Assembly: GCA_002724925.1 (NCBI GenBank)
Contig: PBQA01000030.1
Coordinates: 1-64,000, forward strand
Source of the DNA: Oceanospirillaceae bacterium
Lineage (GTDB): Bacteria > Pseudomonadota > Gammaproteobacteria > Pseudomonadales > Oceanobacteraceae
DNA: 64,000 nt
Direction: 5' to 3'
A model generated the notes under the pieces. It had not been told where the DNA came from. It saw only the letters and a program-made list of their open reading frames with translations, and did not search any database. Below are positions 26,331 through 34,760 of this stretch, piece after piece; the stretch's first letter is position 1, and the number at the start of each line of letters is the position of its first letter. The translations under genes and the position numbers were made by a program.

Positions 26331-26826
26331 GCCCGTAGTTATGAGATGAAGAAAAGGTGCAGGTCATAGCATCAAGGTCGTCCTCACCGACAAGACCAAG
26401 GTTCAGAAACTGCTCTTTCTCGAGCATGGCAAATTCGGATGATGAGGTAGCGAGTAGTTCTCCCTGGTCATCGTGAAGCTCACCGACCAGCAGATATTTC
26501 CGGCGATTTTTCTGCTCTTTGATCCATCCCGTCGCGACCACGGTCTGGTCAACAAACACTGGTTTCCGGAAAGTCACACTAAGATCGCGGGTCAGTGGAT
26601 ATTTATTCGTAAAATACATACTGGCCCACCCCATGACCTCATCCAGAATGGTTGAGGTAACACCGCCATGCGCCAGTTTTGCCCACCCACGAAGATGCTC
26701 CGGAATCGTCACAGTGGTTCTGACTTTTTCGCCATCCGTTTCGAAATTCATATTCAGACCGTGAGGGTTTTCTGTACCACAGCCAAAACAGCGGTGATCC
26801 GCTTTACTGATAGGTTGCCAGGGCAT
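26311..26826 (-). CDS. Hotdog-fold acyl-CoA thioesterase (PaaI-like)
   Basis: A 171-residue hotdog protein. HRCFGCGTENPHGLNM is the typical N-terminal segment of this subfamily and KLAHGGVTSTILDEVMGWA is the active-site region with the conserved HGG and the acidic residue on the helix. It probably cleaves acyl-CoA esters. I start it at the ATG at 26826 with AAGAGAG upstream; the longer frame to 26865 has no ribosome site. It is coupled to the patatin gene, giving a small acyl-ester-hydrolysing pair. Confidence 0.8.
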   Translation of the reverse strand: MPWQPISKADHRCFGCGTENPHGLNMNFETDGEKVRTTVTIPEHLRGWAKLAHGGVTSTILDEVMGWASMYFTNKYPLTRDLSVTFRKPVFVDQTVVATGWIKEQKNRRKYLLVGELHDDQGELLATSSSEFAMLEKEQFLNLGLVGEDDLDAMTCTFSSSHNYGHGYSDD

Positions 26827-26925
26827 GATGCGCTCTCTTACCAGGGAATAATAATCAGGCAGCATTATGCAAAGTCAGGCGAGGTTTGTCCCGGTCTGGC
26901 CGTAATAGGCCAGCCGTTTATGTGC

Positions 26926-26955
26926 ATCAGTGTGTTCCAGGTCTCACACACTGAT
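26926..26955. other. Strong hairpin after alr, without a T run
   Basis: ATCAGTGTGT-N10-ACACACTGAT forms a perfect 10-bp stem 13 bp beyond the alr stop. A second small stem CTGGCC-N6-GGCCAG follows at 26896-26913. Neither has a T run on the minus strand, so they may stabilise the alr 3' end or act with other factors. Confidence 0.5.
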
Positions 26956-26967
26956 ACTCGATGAGGT

Positions 26968-28038
26968 TTACTGCAGATTAATGCGCGGCACCCGCTGCGT
27001 CAGGCGACAGTACAATTCATAACTGATAGTACCCGCAAGGCGCGCGACTTCATCAATATCGACCAGCTCGCCCCAGAGCTCGACTGGCGAGCCGATACGA
27101 GCCTCCGGTACATCTGTAATATCGACAGTAATCATATCCATGGATACCCGGCCAACCAGCTGGCAAAGTTTACCTGCGACGTTCACGGGCGTGCCAGTCG
27201 GCGCATGACGCGGATAGCCGTCACCATAGCCAATCGCAACGACGCCGATACGGCTATTGCGGGGGGCTGCCCAGGTACAACCATAGCCAACTGTGTCCCC
27301 GGCTTTCACGTCGTGCACACTGATCAAGGCGGACTGTAAGGTCATAACGGGCTTCAGGCCGGCATCCCGGGCGGTAATATCTTCACAGGGAGAACTGCCA
27401 TAGAGCATGATCCCAGGTCGCATTACCTTTTCTCCTGTAACGCCACCGCGAATAACGGATGCACTGTTGCTGAGGCTCAGAGAGACAGGCCAGGCATGAT
27501 CTGTCATGCGTCGCTTCTGCTCTTCGTAGAATGAGGTATCGGCTTCATCTGACGTCGCAAAGTGGCTCATAACATGCCGGAGAATCAGGCCGCGATCATT
27601 GCGGATCCGGGCGATCATCTCTGGCGCATCCTCCAGCTTCACGCCCAGGCGGTTCATTCCACTACTGACCTTAAGCCAAACCGCCACTTCGTCCGACAGC
27701 TCAGCTGCGGCGCGATCTTTCAGTTGTTGAGGATGATGTACCACAAGTTGAATATGATGCTCTGACGCCTGCTCCCACTCTTCGGCATCGTAAGCGCCTT
27801 CGAGAACAAGAATTGGCTGTCGAATGCCCGCGCCCCGTAATTTCAGAGCTTCATCGACGCACGCAACGGCAAAACCGTCTGCTTCACCACTCAGTGCATT
27901 CGCACATGCCACCATGCCATGGCCGTAGCCATCAGACTTGATGACAGCGTATACCTCATGGGATGTCACTTCTCTGGCTTTGCGATAATTGTGACGCAGA
28001 TTTGACCATTTCAGCAGGGCACGTGTCGGACGGGTCAT
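26968..28038 (-). CDS. alr: Alanine racemase
   Basis: A 356-residue PLP enzyme that interconverts L- and D-alanine for peptidoglycan. The PLP lysine is in YAVIKSDGYGHG at the N-terminus and the second catalytic tyrosine is in VGYGCTW. The stretch VAIGYGDGYPRH is also typical. I use the ATG at 28038 (MTRPTRALLKW), which fits the family; upstream in-frame codons are open to 28149. It keeps the common gammaproteobacterial position after dnaB, but seven genes now lie between them. Confidence 0.95.
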   Translation of the reverse strand: MTRPTRALLKWSNLRHNYRKAREVTSHEVYAVIKSDGYGHGMVACANALSGEADGFAVACVDEALKLRGAGIRQPILVLEGAYDAEEWEQASEHHIQLVVHHPQQLKDRAAAELSDEVAVWLKVSSGMNRLGVKLEDAPEMIARIRNDRGLILRHVMSHFATSDEADTSFYEEQKRRMTDHAWPVSLSLSNSASVIRGGVTGEKVMRPGIMLYGSSPCEDITARDAGLKPVMTLQSALISVHDVKAGDTVGYGCTWAAPRNSRIGVVAIGYGDGYPRHAPTGTPVNVAGKLCQLVGRVSMDMITVDITDVPEARIGSPVELWGELVDIDEVARLAGTISYELYCRLTQRVPRINLQ

Positions 28039-28147
28039 AGGCGTATGAAGATTCCTGAAAATCAGTACAATGTTGTGTTCTGCCCGGTGCGAACACCGGG
28101 AAGCTTGTGTCATTATGTCAGCCTTACTTACACCCCGGAAGTCGTTC

Positions 28148-29326
28148 ATGCCCGTTCACCCGCTAATCAGCGATCATGCCATCAGTCTCTCTGCGACACT
28201 CGCGGCAACGATCGGGCTAGAAGAAGCCATTCTGTTATCGGTTCTGAACGATGCCGCACGGCTGCAGACCCAGCCTCAGGCACGCCTGAACAGCGATACG
28301 CTGAGACGACAGGTGCCCTTCTGGGATGACAACACCATAGTGCGGGTGATGGACTCTCTGACTGCCAAAGGGCTTCTGCAACTTCATGGCCCTGCATTTA
28401 CTCAGGCAGCAGGCATCGTCTTCAGCTTTGGCAATGCGCCAGTGCCTCAGGAGCACCCGGAACGCGCGAAAGCGCCTGTGCAGCAAGCTGTGCCCGCTCC
28501 TCAACCCGCGCAGGCCAAACCTCAACCGGCCCGTCCTGCACCTATGCCTGAGCAATGGCAGCCGTCTGAAGAGGCTATGCAACGACTGGAGCAGCATGGT
28601 ATCCCCCGTGCATTCTCCTTCTCGCAGCTTGATGCCTTTGTACTGCAAGGGCAGGAACAGGGCTCAAACCGTAATGACTGGAATACTCGCTTCTTCCGCT
28701 TCATAAAGAACCAGTGGGTATACGCTCAGAATGACGCTGGTCGCTTCCGTCGTCAGCAGGAGCGCACCGGCTTTCAGCCAACTCAGGAAGAAGCCCAGCC
28801 CATTACCGGAGACTGGCAACCGAGTAGCGATGCATTGCAGATCTTGCAGCGCGCGGGTATCGACCCTCAGTTTATTGAAGATGCCGTACCCGAGTTTGTT
28901 CTCTACTGGCAGGAGCGCGGCGACGTATTCAAAACCTGGAACAGCAAATTTATTCAGCACGTACGCCAGCAATGGGCGCGCTACACCGCCGCCGTTGAAC
29001 ATTCACCGATGCCCACCCGCATCGAGAGTAATTGGCAGCCTGCGGAAGACTGCTACGATATTCTGAGCATGGGCCATATTCCCAGAGATTTCGCCAGCGC
29101 ACTCGTTGCTGAGTTTGTTTTATACTGGCGGGATTCGAATCAGGTACACAACAGTTGGAACAGCCGCTTCTTACAATACGTGAAGCAGCAATGGGCGAAG
29201 CGACACGCTCAATCCTCCGGCAATCCAACAGGAGCCAACAATGGACAGCAAGCAGGTACTCAACCGGGTTACTCAACAGCTGAAGCAAGCGTCAGCCGAC
29301 TCAGTGACACCAGCTGGGCAAAATAA
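28148..29326 (+). CDS. DnaT-like primosomal protein with three C-terminal DNA-binding repeats
   Basis: A 392-residue protein. Residues 1-90 look like a winged-helix domain (SDTLRRQVPFWDDNTIVRVM). A proline/glutamine/alanine-rich linker covers about 100-135. Three copies of the DnaT C-terminal domain begin at about W137, W223 and W296, each starting WQPS/A and ending with an N-W-N/NSW-NS/TRF segment and a K/RQQW tail. In E. coli DnaT has one such domain and helps load DnaB at PriA-marked forks. GGAAG precedes the ATG at 28148. The gene overlaps the next by 86 bp. The function as restart or loader factor is inferred from domain and from position near dnaB. Confidence 0.8.
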   Translation: MPVHPLISDHAISLSATLAATIGLEEAILLSVLNDAARLQTQPQARLNSDTLRRQVPFWDDNTIVRVMDSLTAKGLLQLHGPAFTQAAGIVFSFGNAPVPQEHPERAKAPVQQAVPAPQPAQAKPQPARPAPMPEQWQPSEEAMQRLEQHGIPRAFSFSQLDAFVLQGQEQGSNRNDWNTRFFRFIKNQWVYAQNDAGRFRRQQERTGFQPTQEEAQPITGDWQPSSDALQILQRAGIDPQFIEDAVPEFVLYWQERGDVFKTWNSKFIQHVRQQWARYTAAVEHSPMPTRIESNWQPAEDCYDILSMGHIPRDFASALVAEFVLYWRDSNQVHNSWNSRFLQYVKQQWAKRHAQSSGNPTGANNGQQAGTQPGYSTAEASVSRLSDTSWAK

Positions 29327-29888
29327 CGCGCCAAGCGACGACCAGCTGTCTGCCATCAATCAGATTTTTGAGTTATTCCGGTTCAATTATCACAACCAGT
29401 TTTTAAAAGCGTTTCCCGACCTCGACACCATGAACATGGCGAAACGCCTGTGGTTACGACTACTCGGTGACTATAGCGGTGAAGTCATCATGCGCGCCGC
29501 CGAAAAAGCCGTAAAAGAGAATAGCTGGCTCCCAAACGTTCACGAAGTACTGGCACGCTGTGATATTTCTGAAGTGCTGGGCCTGCCATCGCCACATGCA
29601 GCCTACGTAGAAGCCTGCCGGGCGCCATCGCCAAAAAAAGAATTTAACTGGAGTCATCCTGCCGTGTATTTTGCAGGCCGCTCAACCGACTGGTTTTTTA
29701 TCGCCAATGAACCAGAAGAAAAAGTATTTCCAGTGTTCAAGCGTAACTATGATCTTCTACTGAATCGTATTCAGAACGGTGAAAATCTGGAGATAGACAT
29801 TCCACGCGGTCTCCCTGAAGAAACTACGACGCCTTTATCACGGGATGAGCAAAAAGATCGCTTGAAAAACCTGATGGCAGACCTCTGA
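29241..29888 (+). CDS. Lambda-P-like replication protein, candidate DnaB helicase loader
   Basis: A 215-residue protein that resembles phage lambda replication protein P. Shared-looking parts are the segment QIFELFRFNYHNQFLKAF, the helical RLWLRLLGDYSGEVIMRAAE followed by SWLPNVHEVLARCD, and the later HPAVYFAGRSTDWFF. Lambda P binds and loads DnaB at a phage origin. CAGGAG stands 7 nt before the ATG, which supports this start despite an 86-bp overlap with the DnaT-like gene. No other phage genes are present, so it looks like a domesticated loader. The resemblance is read by eye and would need a profile search to confirm. Confidence 0.65.
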   Translation: MDSKQVLNRVTQQLKQASADSVTPAGQNNAPSDDQLSAINQIFELFRFNYHNQFLKAFPDLDTMNMAKRLWLRLLGDYSGEVIMRAAEKAVKENSWLPNVHEVLARCDISEVLGLPSPHAAYVEACRAPSPKKEFNWSHPAVYFAGRSTDWFFIANEPEEKVFPVFKRNYDLLLNRIQNGENLEIDIPRGLPEETTTPLSRDEQKDRLKNLMADL

Positions 29889-29889
29889 A

Positions 29890-30084
29890 ATGCTACTCGA
29901 CGAACACGGCATCCACTGCCCTTATTGTGGTGAATATCAGACAGTTTTTATCGACCCCAGCGACGTCGATGAGGAAAGCTATATTCAGGACTGCCAAGTC
30001 TGCTGCCGGCCGATCACCTTTCATCTGACCGAAGGGTTTGATGGCAGCGTGTCGCTGACGGTCTCTCACGAAAATGATTCGTGA
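29890..30084 (+). CDS. CPXCG-motif cysteine-rich small protein
   Basis: A 64-residue protein with two cysteine pairs (HCPYCGEYQ and DCQVCCRP), the layout of the CPXCG cysteine-rich family, which probably binds one metal ion. The first codon is 1 bp beyond the stop of the lambda-P-like gene, so it is likely part of the same transcript, which ends at the terminator at 30157. The function is unknown. Confidence 0.8.
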   Translation: MLLDEHGIHCPYCGEYQTVFIDPSDVDEESYIQDCQVCCRPITFHLTEGFDGSVSLTVSHENDS

Positions 30085-30156
30085 GTTTACTGCCAATTTC
30101 GCCCACCAAAATACTATTTTATCGATCAACGAGAACAACAAAAATCCGCATTAAAT

Positions 30157-30184
30157 AAAAAAGGCCGCATCTGCGGCCTTTTTG
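30157..30184 (+). terminator. Bidirectional terminator after the DnaT-like operon
   Basis: AAAAAAGGCCGC-ATCT-GCGGCCTTTTT between convergent genes. It can end both the plus-strand dnaT-like operon and the minus-strand dnaB-GNAT message. Confidence 0.93.
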
Positions 30185-30205
30185 ATTCTAGTAGCGAGCA
30201 TGAAA

Positions 30206-30745
30206 TTAGATATTCAGCTCACCTTTAAGCAAAGAGTATACATCGAGGTCAATATCTTCACCTTCAAACTCCATTTGAGATGGTAGAGTTCCTTCGTGTG
30301 AAAAGCCTAACGCTGTAAGTAGCTTGCTCTGATCATCACTCCCTGTTCTCAAGCGCATTTCTAAACGGTGGAGATGCAGATCGTCTGACAGGTAGTTCAC
30401 GATAACAGGAAGTACTTCCTGCAGTTCTTCAAGGCCACACTCTGCCGACAGCTCCCACTGTAACTGAGCATTCAGCATCATCCAGTTTATGTACTGAACG
30501 CCAATACGCGCAACAACCTCACCGTCAGACTTGCGCTCAATCAACCAGAATGCCGCTTCACGTGTCTCAAAGCGCATAGCGATTCTGCGTAGCTCATCAA
30601 GTGCCTGAGCCTCTACCGTCATTGGCAGGCGCGGGATATGAGCAGCAGCAGAACTCTGGCTCAGCAGCTTAAACAGTGCTGCTCCGTCCTGATCAGAAAC
30701 CGGCAGGCGGATCAGGAATTGTTCAGTTTCGAAGTTCCAGCTCAT
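30206..30745 (-). CDS. GNAT-family acetyltransferase-like protein (first of a pair)
   Basis: A 179-residue protein with the general layout of RimJ/RimL-type GNATs: TEQFLIRLPVSDQDGAALF at the N-terminus and a C-terminal LHRLEMRLRTGSDDQSKLLTALGFSHEGTL segment, which is the strand-helix after the acetyl-CoA site. The usual acetyl-CoA binding loop is weak. Its ATG overlaps the stop of the next upstream GNAT (TGATG), so the two are translationally coupled. Substrate unknown. Confidence 0.6.
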   Translation of the reverse strand: MSWNFETEQFLIRLPVSDQDGAALFKLLSQSSAAAHIPRLPMTVEAQALDELRRIAMRFETREAAFWLIERKSDGEVVARIGVQYINWMMLNAQLQWELSAECGLEELQEVLPVIVNYLSDDLHLHRLEMRLRTGSDDQSKLLTALGFSHEGTLPSQMEFEGEDIDLDVYSLLKGELNI

Positions 30746-31347
30746 CAGGACTCCCCTCTTTTATTCGCATTGAGGTTCTGGCCCAATTCGTCATCGTCAC
30801 CCAGTTTTCGAGGCACCGGCTTATTCTCGCTCGAGATCCAATGATATTGCTCAACATCTGAAAACTCGGTATTCCCTGTGCGCCAGCCGTCGCGCAAGCG
30901 CGCAGCCAGCGTAAAGCCACACTCCGAGAGCGCCGCTTTAATATCGTCAGACTGACCTTCAATCCATTGGTAAGCGAAGTTACGTACATGGTACTTGGTA
31001 CTGAGAAAACTGATCGCAGCTTTTAACGACGCAGTACGTTCTTCCACCGTCAGCTGCGGCAAGCCATCAACACGCATAACGATTCGCAAATTCGAAGGCT
31101 GCCAGTCAAATCCACTGACCATGCCTTTGATCTGCCCTTCTGTTTCAATCGCCCACATCATTCCACGCTGTGTGGCGGCCATCTGAACACTGTAATCGAT
31201 CATTCGATTCAGTTGTTCTTTATCCTGCAGTGGACGCTGCCCAGGAATTTCAGGATGCTTATACAGTTCGAATAAGCCGTCTATGTCGTCGTAGTGAAGC
31301 GGTTTGATACAACCGCCGGGGATCTCCAGCTCGGGAGTAAATTTCAT
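30745..31347 (-). CDS. GNAT-family acetyltransferase-like protein (second of a pair)
   Basis: A 200-residue GNAT-like protein, with HYDDIDGLFELYKHPEIPG at the start, and VRNFAYQWIEGQSDDIKAALSECGFTLAARLRDGWR near the end, as in RimJ-type enzymes. It is 38 bp downstream of dnaB on the same strand and followed directly by the second GNAT. Proximity to rpsF, rpsR and rplI makes acetylation of a ribosomal protein possible, but nothing in the sequence decides this. Confidence 0.65.
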   Translation of the reverse strand: MKFTPELEIPGGCIKPLHYDDIDGLFELYKHPEIPGQRPLQDKEQLNRMIDYSVQMAATQRGMMWAIETEGQIKGMVSGFDWQPSNLRIVMRVDGLPQLTVEERTASLKAAISFLSTKYHVRNFAYQWIEGQSDDIKAALSECGFTLAARLRDGWRTGNTEFSDVEQYHWISSENKPVPRKLGDDDELGQNLNANKRGES

Positions 31348-31385
31348 GGAAACTACCTACTGATGAAGACTATGAAAGTGACGGG

Positions 31386-32774
31386 TTAATACTCGTCATC
31401 TCCGTCATAGCCATGAGCAAGATTTTCAAATCGGGTGTATTTACCGATAAACGCAAGACGGTCGATACCAATCGGACCATTACGGTGCTTACCGGTAATA
31501 ATTTCAGCAATGCCTTTATCGGGTGAGTCTTCGTTATAGACCTCATCACGATAAATAAACTGAATAATATCGGCGTCCTGCTCGATCGCACCGGATTCAC
31601 GCAAGTCAGAGTTCACCGGGCGCTTGTTCGGACGCTGCTCCAGTGATCGGTTAAGCTGCGACAGAGCAATCATTGGGCAGTTAAATTCTTTAGCGATGAT
31701 CTTCAGCGTCCGCGAAATTTCAGAAATTTCCTGGGTACGCCCCTCAGAAGGCCCAGACACCCGCATCAACTGAAGGTAGTCGACCATGATCATGGCCAGA
31801 TCATTATTGTTCTCTCGATACACTTTGCGCGCCCGCGCTCGCATTTCCTGCGGTGTAAGTGCTGCGGTGTCATCGATATAAAGCGGCAGATCTTTCAGCA
31901 TGTTGACCGCGGCTGAAAGCTTGGGCCAATCTTCATCAATCAGCTTGCCCGAGCGGATACGGGTCTGATCGATTTTTCCGATCGACGACAGCATACGCAT
32001 CACGATCGATTCTGACGGCATCTCAAGACTGAATACCAGGCACGGACGCTTAGTAGCCAACAGGGCATTTTCCACCAGATTCATAGCGTAGGTGGTTTTA
32101 CCCATCGAAGGACGTGCCGCCACAATCACCAGGTCGGCTTTCTGGAAGCCTGATGTCCGGTTGTCGATCTCGGTAAAGCCGGTTGTCAGCCCCGTCAGCC
32201 CTTCAGGCTGGTTGAACATCTGATCCAGCTGCTCAAGGGTATTCTTAAGAATAGGAGCGACCAACTCAGGGCCACCGTCTTTACGGTTACCCTCTGCGAT
32301 CGTGGCAATCGATTTCTCAGCGTCTGAGATCAATGTGAGCGCATCATCACCACCCGGCTCATAGGCTTTTTCGATGATGTCACTGGCGGCTTCAATCAGG
32401 CTGCGCTGTTGTGAGCGCTCGGCAACAATGGTCGCATACGCAGCGCAGTTATCGATCGACGGGGTCATATCGACGAGCCGACTCAGGTATGACGCACCAC
32501 CCGCCTTCTCAAGCTGCCCACGCTCTTCAAGCTCTTCAGCGACCGTGACAACGTCAATGGGTTGTTCCTGAGCAACCAGGTGCTGAATAGCCCGGAAGAT
32601 GATGCGATGGTCATGACGGTAGTAGTCAGTATCCAGTAGGGTCTCTGAGACGGTCTCCCAGGCGCGCTCGTCCAGCATCAGTGAACCAAGGACTGATTGC
32701 TCAGCTTCAACTGAATGGGGTGGCATGCGGCTACTGCCGACGCTGTCTGTATCCTGTCCGAATTCTTCGTTCAT
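31386..32774 (-). CDS. dnaB: Replicative DNA helicase DnaB
   Basis: A 462-residue hexameric helicase with an N-terminal domain (about 1-130, including PPHSVEAEQSVLGSLMLD) and a RecA-type motor domain (Walker A ARPSMGKTT, then FSLEMPSESIVMRM, and MVDYLQLMR as Walker B). No intein interrupts it. The ATG at 32774 (MNEEFG) has a GAAG site; the longer open frame from 32837 would run through the rplI terminator and is unlikely. It follows rplI as in many bacteria. A terminator lies in its leader only 10 nt before the start codon. Confidence 0.96.
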   Translation of the reverse strand: MNEEFGQDTDSVGSSRMPPHSVEAEQSVLGSLMLDERAWETVSETLLDTDYYRHDHRIIFRAIQHLVAQEQPIDVVTVAEELEERGQLEKAGGASYLSRLVDMTPSIDNCAAYATIVAERSQQRSLIEAASDIIEKAYEPGGDDALTLISDAEKSIATIAEGNRKDGGPELVAPILKNTLEQLDQMFNQPEGLTGLTTGFTEIDNRTSGFQKADLVIVAARPSMGKTTYAMNLVENALLATKRPCLVFSLEMPSESIVMRMLSSIGKIDQTRIRSGKLIDEDWPKLSAAVNMLKDLPLYIDDTAALTPQEMRARARKVYRENNNDLAMIMVDYLQLMRVSGPSEGRTQEISEISRTLKIIAKEFNCPMIALSQLNRSLEQRPNKRPVNSDLRESGAIEQDADIIQFIYRDEVYNEDSPDKGIAEIITGKHRNGPIGIDRLAFIGKYTRFENLAHGYDGDDEY

Positions 32775-32783
32775 ATCTTCAAT

Positions 32784-32825
32784 GCAAAAAATAAAGGCAC
32801 TATCAGTGGGAACCAATAGTGCCTT
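32784..32825 (-). terminator. Terminator/attenuator between rplI and dnaB
   Basis: On the minus strand AAGGCACTAT-N12-ATAGTGCC(TT) is followed by TTTATTTTTT, ending 10 nt before the dnaB start. A second perfect stem GCCGCAATGA-TGGC-TCATTGCGGC (32831-32854) stands just upstream. It may reduce dnaB expression relative to the ribosomal genes. Confidence 0.8.
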
Positions 32826-32871
32826 AATCTGCCGCAATGAGCCATCATTGCGGCGTCTGCGCGGTAATTAC

Positions 32872-33318
32872 TTATTCAGCAACTACGTGCAGTTTCAGTA
32901 CTGCTTCGACTTCTGGGTGCAGACGGATAGTGATGTCGTATTCACCCACCTGACGTACTGGGCCTTCTGGCAGCAGTACTTCAGATTTAGCCAGCTCAAC
33001 GCCAGCTGCAGTCGCGAGGTCAGCAATGTCACGGTTGCCCAGTGAACCAAACAGCTTACCTTCGTCGCCTGCTTTAACAGCAGCAGACAGTTCGATTTCG
33101 TCGATTCTTTCAGCGCGAGCCTGAGCAGCAGCCAGCTTATCAGCAGCCTGAGCTTCCAGTTCAGCGCGACGGGTTTCGAACTGTTCAACGTTTGCTTTAG
33201 TCGCAGGAACCGCTTTGCCCTGTGGGAACAGGAAGTTACGTGCGTAACCCGGACGAACAGTTACCTGATCACCCAGTGAACCCAGGTTTGCGATTTTTTC
33301 CAGCAGAATGATTTGCAT
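32872..33318 (-). CDS. rplI: 50S ribosomal protein L9
   Basis: A 148-residue L9 with the characteristic start [19 protein letters not shown] and [15 protein letters not shown] in the 23S-binding N-domain, a central helix rich in A, E and R, and a C-domain. It is the last ribosomal gene of the rpsF-rpsR-rplI group and is followed by two hairpins before dnaB. Confidence 0.98.
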   Translation of the reverse strand: MQIILLEKIANLGSLGDQVTVRPGYARNFLFPQGKAVPATKANVEQFETRRAELEAQAADKLAAAQARAERIDEIELSAAVKAGDEGKLFGSLGNRDIADLATAAGVELAKSEVLLPEGPVRQVGEYDITIRLHPEVEAVLKLHVVAE

Positions 33319-33446
33319 GATAATTCCTCATTACAGGGTAACTTGCTTAGTGAATTAAGAAGCCACCGTGTCTTTTTGTCTCCCGACATACATCATTGGA
33401 TGCCGGGCTACGAAAATTAGTAATGATACAGTGTTAACCGTATCTC

Positions 33447-33677
33447 TTATTTGTCGTGCTGATCAGTGTATGGCAGCAGAGCAATGTAGCGCGCACGCTT
33501 GATTGCTGTAGACAGCTGACGCTGATACTTAGCGCGGGTACCGGTGATACGGCTTGGTACGATTTTGCCAGTTTCAGTAACGTAGCCTTTCAGAGTGTCC
33601 AGATCTTTGTAATCAATCTCGGTCACACCTTCAGCGGTGAAACGGCAGAACTTACGACGACGGAAAAAACGAGCCAT
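33447..33677 (-). CDS. rpsR: 30S ribosomal protein S18
   Basis: A 76-residue S18, with [10 protein letters not shown] and [15 protein letters not shown]. It follows rpsF by only 14 bp, so priB, which stands between the two in E. coli, is absent. A 128-bp gap to rplI carries a possible 8-bp stem but no T run. Confidence 0.98.
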   Translation of the reverse strand: MARFFRRRKFCRFTAEGVTEIDYKDLDTLKGYVTETGKIVPSRITGTRAKYQRQLSTAIKRARYIALLPYTDQHDK

Positions 33678-33691
33678 GATCTGATCTCCTA

Positions 33692-34123
33692 TTACTCAGC
33701 GTTGTCTTCAGCTGAAGATTCTTCTTTTTCAGCCTTTTCTTCAGACTGTTCGGTTTTCGCTTCAGAAGCTTCGTTGCGCTCAGCGCGACGACGGTCTTCA
33801 CGGCTTTCTGCCGCTTTGATTGGCGACATTTCAGTCACAGCTTCGTCACGACGGATAACCATGTTACGCAGAACAGCGTCGTTGTAACGGAAGTTAGTAG
33901 TCAGCTCATCCAGCGCTTCCTGAGTACACTCAACGTTCATCAGGATGTAGTGCGCTTTGTGCACGTCGTTGATTGGGTATGCCAGGTGACGACGGCCCCA
34001 GTCTTCGTAACGGTCGATCTTACCGCCAGTAGATTCGATGGTGTTGGTGTAACGCTCAACCATCGCAGGTACTTGCTCGCTCTGGTCCGGGTGAACCAGG
34101 AAAACGATTTCATAATGACGCAT
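33692..34123 (-). CDS. rpsF: 30S ribosomal protein S6
   Basis: A 143-residue S6, first gene of the group. [19 protein letters not shown] and [20 protein letters not shown] are typical. The C-terminal about 40 residues form a charged tail rich in E, K and A, longer than in the core fold but common in gammaproteobacteria. GGAG precedes the start, and an RNA hairpin in the leader may bind the S6:S18 dimer. Confidence 0.98.
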   Translation of the reverse strand: MRHYEIVFLVHPDQSEQVPAMVERYTNTIESTGGKIDRYEDWGRRHLAYPINDVHKAHYILMNVECTQEALDELTTNFRYNDAVLRNMVIRRDEAVTEMSPIKAAESREDRRRAERNEASEAKTEQSEEKAEKEESSAEDNAE

Positions 34124-34146
34124 TTTCAGCTCCTTATGGGTTTATA

Positions 34147-34170
34147 GCCTTCCGGCCCATCCGGTAAGGC
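34147..34170 (-). promoter_or_regulatory. Leader hairpin of rpsF, possible S6:S18 autoregulatory element
   Basis: On the minus strand GCCTT-A-CCGG-ATGGG-CCGG-AAGGC forms a 9-bp stem with one bulged A, 23 nt before the S6 start. S6:S18 dimers are known to bind a CCG-containing leader hairpin in many bacteria, and this one is in the right place. The match to that motif was not tested with a covariance model. Confidence 0.45.
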
Positions 34171-34502
34171 AAGGAGTCCGGATTTCTATGCCATCACGAG
34201 ACACAGAAAAACGAAGGGCGGCGATTATATGTGATCATCCCGACGGTTTCAATCCCGCACTGCGACACTCTGCCGCATCCCCAGCGTCCCCCACGAGCCC
34301 TACTATAGATAAGGGCTATGAGGGTGGCCTGAATGCGCAGCTACTGGGGTCACTGTCGCCCGCTGGCGGTAGCTGCGTCCTCTTCTAAACCAAGTACCGC
34401 TTTTTCCAAACTAAGTACCTCTTTCTTCAACCCGATAAGCCTCCTACACTACTAACCTGACTTACCTACCGGATCGGGCGAGTACCCGAACAGCACCAAC
34501 AT
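34171..34502. other. Intergenic region between rpsF and the two-helix membrane protein gene
   Basis: About 330 bp between divergent genes. It should contain the rpsF promoter. Two short direct AAGTACC repeats (34393-34399 and 34414-34420) in the sequence AAACCAAGTACCGC / AAACTAAGTACCTC are visible upstream of the plus-strand gene. No further reading frame with a ribosome site was found. Confidence 0.4.
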
Positions 34503-34760
34503 ATGCCATTAAAAGAGTGGATCAGTTCAAAACAGGGGAAGGAAAGACGATACCTGACCCGCTTCTCAATAGGCGCTACGCTTTTTTTTGCCGGTTCTGG
34601 CGCCATGCTGTTTGCTGATAACCGAATATCGCCATCTCTGACTCAGGAAGTCGTAACGCTGATCGGTATGACGACCGCAGCAAGCGGTGCCCTTATTTCT
34701 CTGAGCGCCTATATAATGCTCACCCTACTTCGACTGTTTTCGGATACCCGCAATGACTGA
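34503..34760 (+). CDS. Small two-helix membrane protein of unknown function
   Basis: An 85-residue protein with two hydrophobic segments (about residues 20-38 and 49-75) and charged ends. No family is recognised. Its last 8 bp overlap the next gene, so the two form a coupled pair. No clear ribosome site is seen at its start (ACCAACAT before the ATG), so the start is uncertain. Confidence 0.55.
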   Translation: MPLKEWISSKQGKERRYLTRFSIGATLFFAGSGAMLFADNRISPSLTQEVVTLIGMTTAASGALISLSAYIMLTLLRLFSDTRND

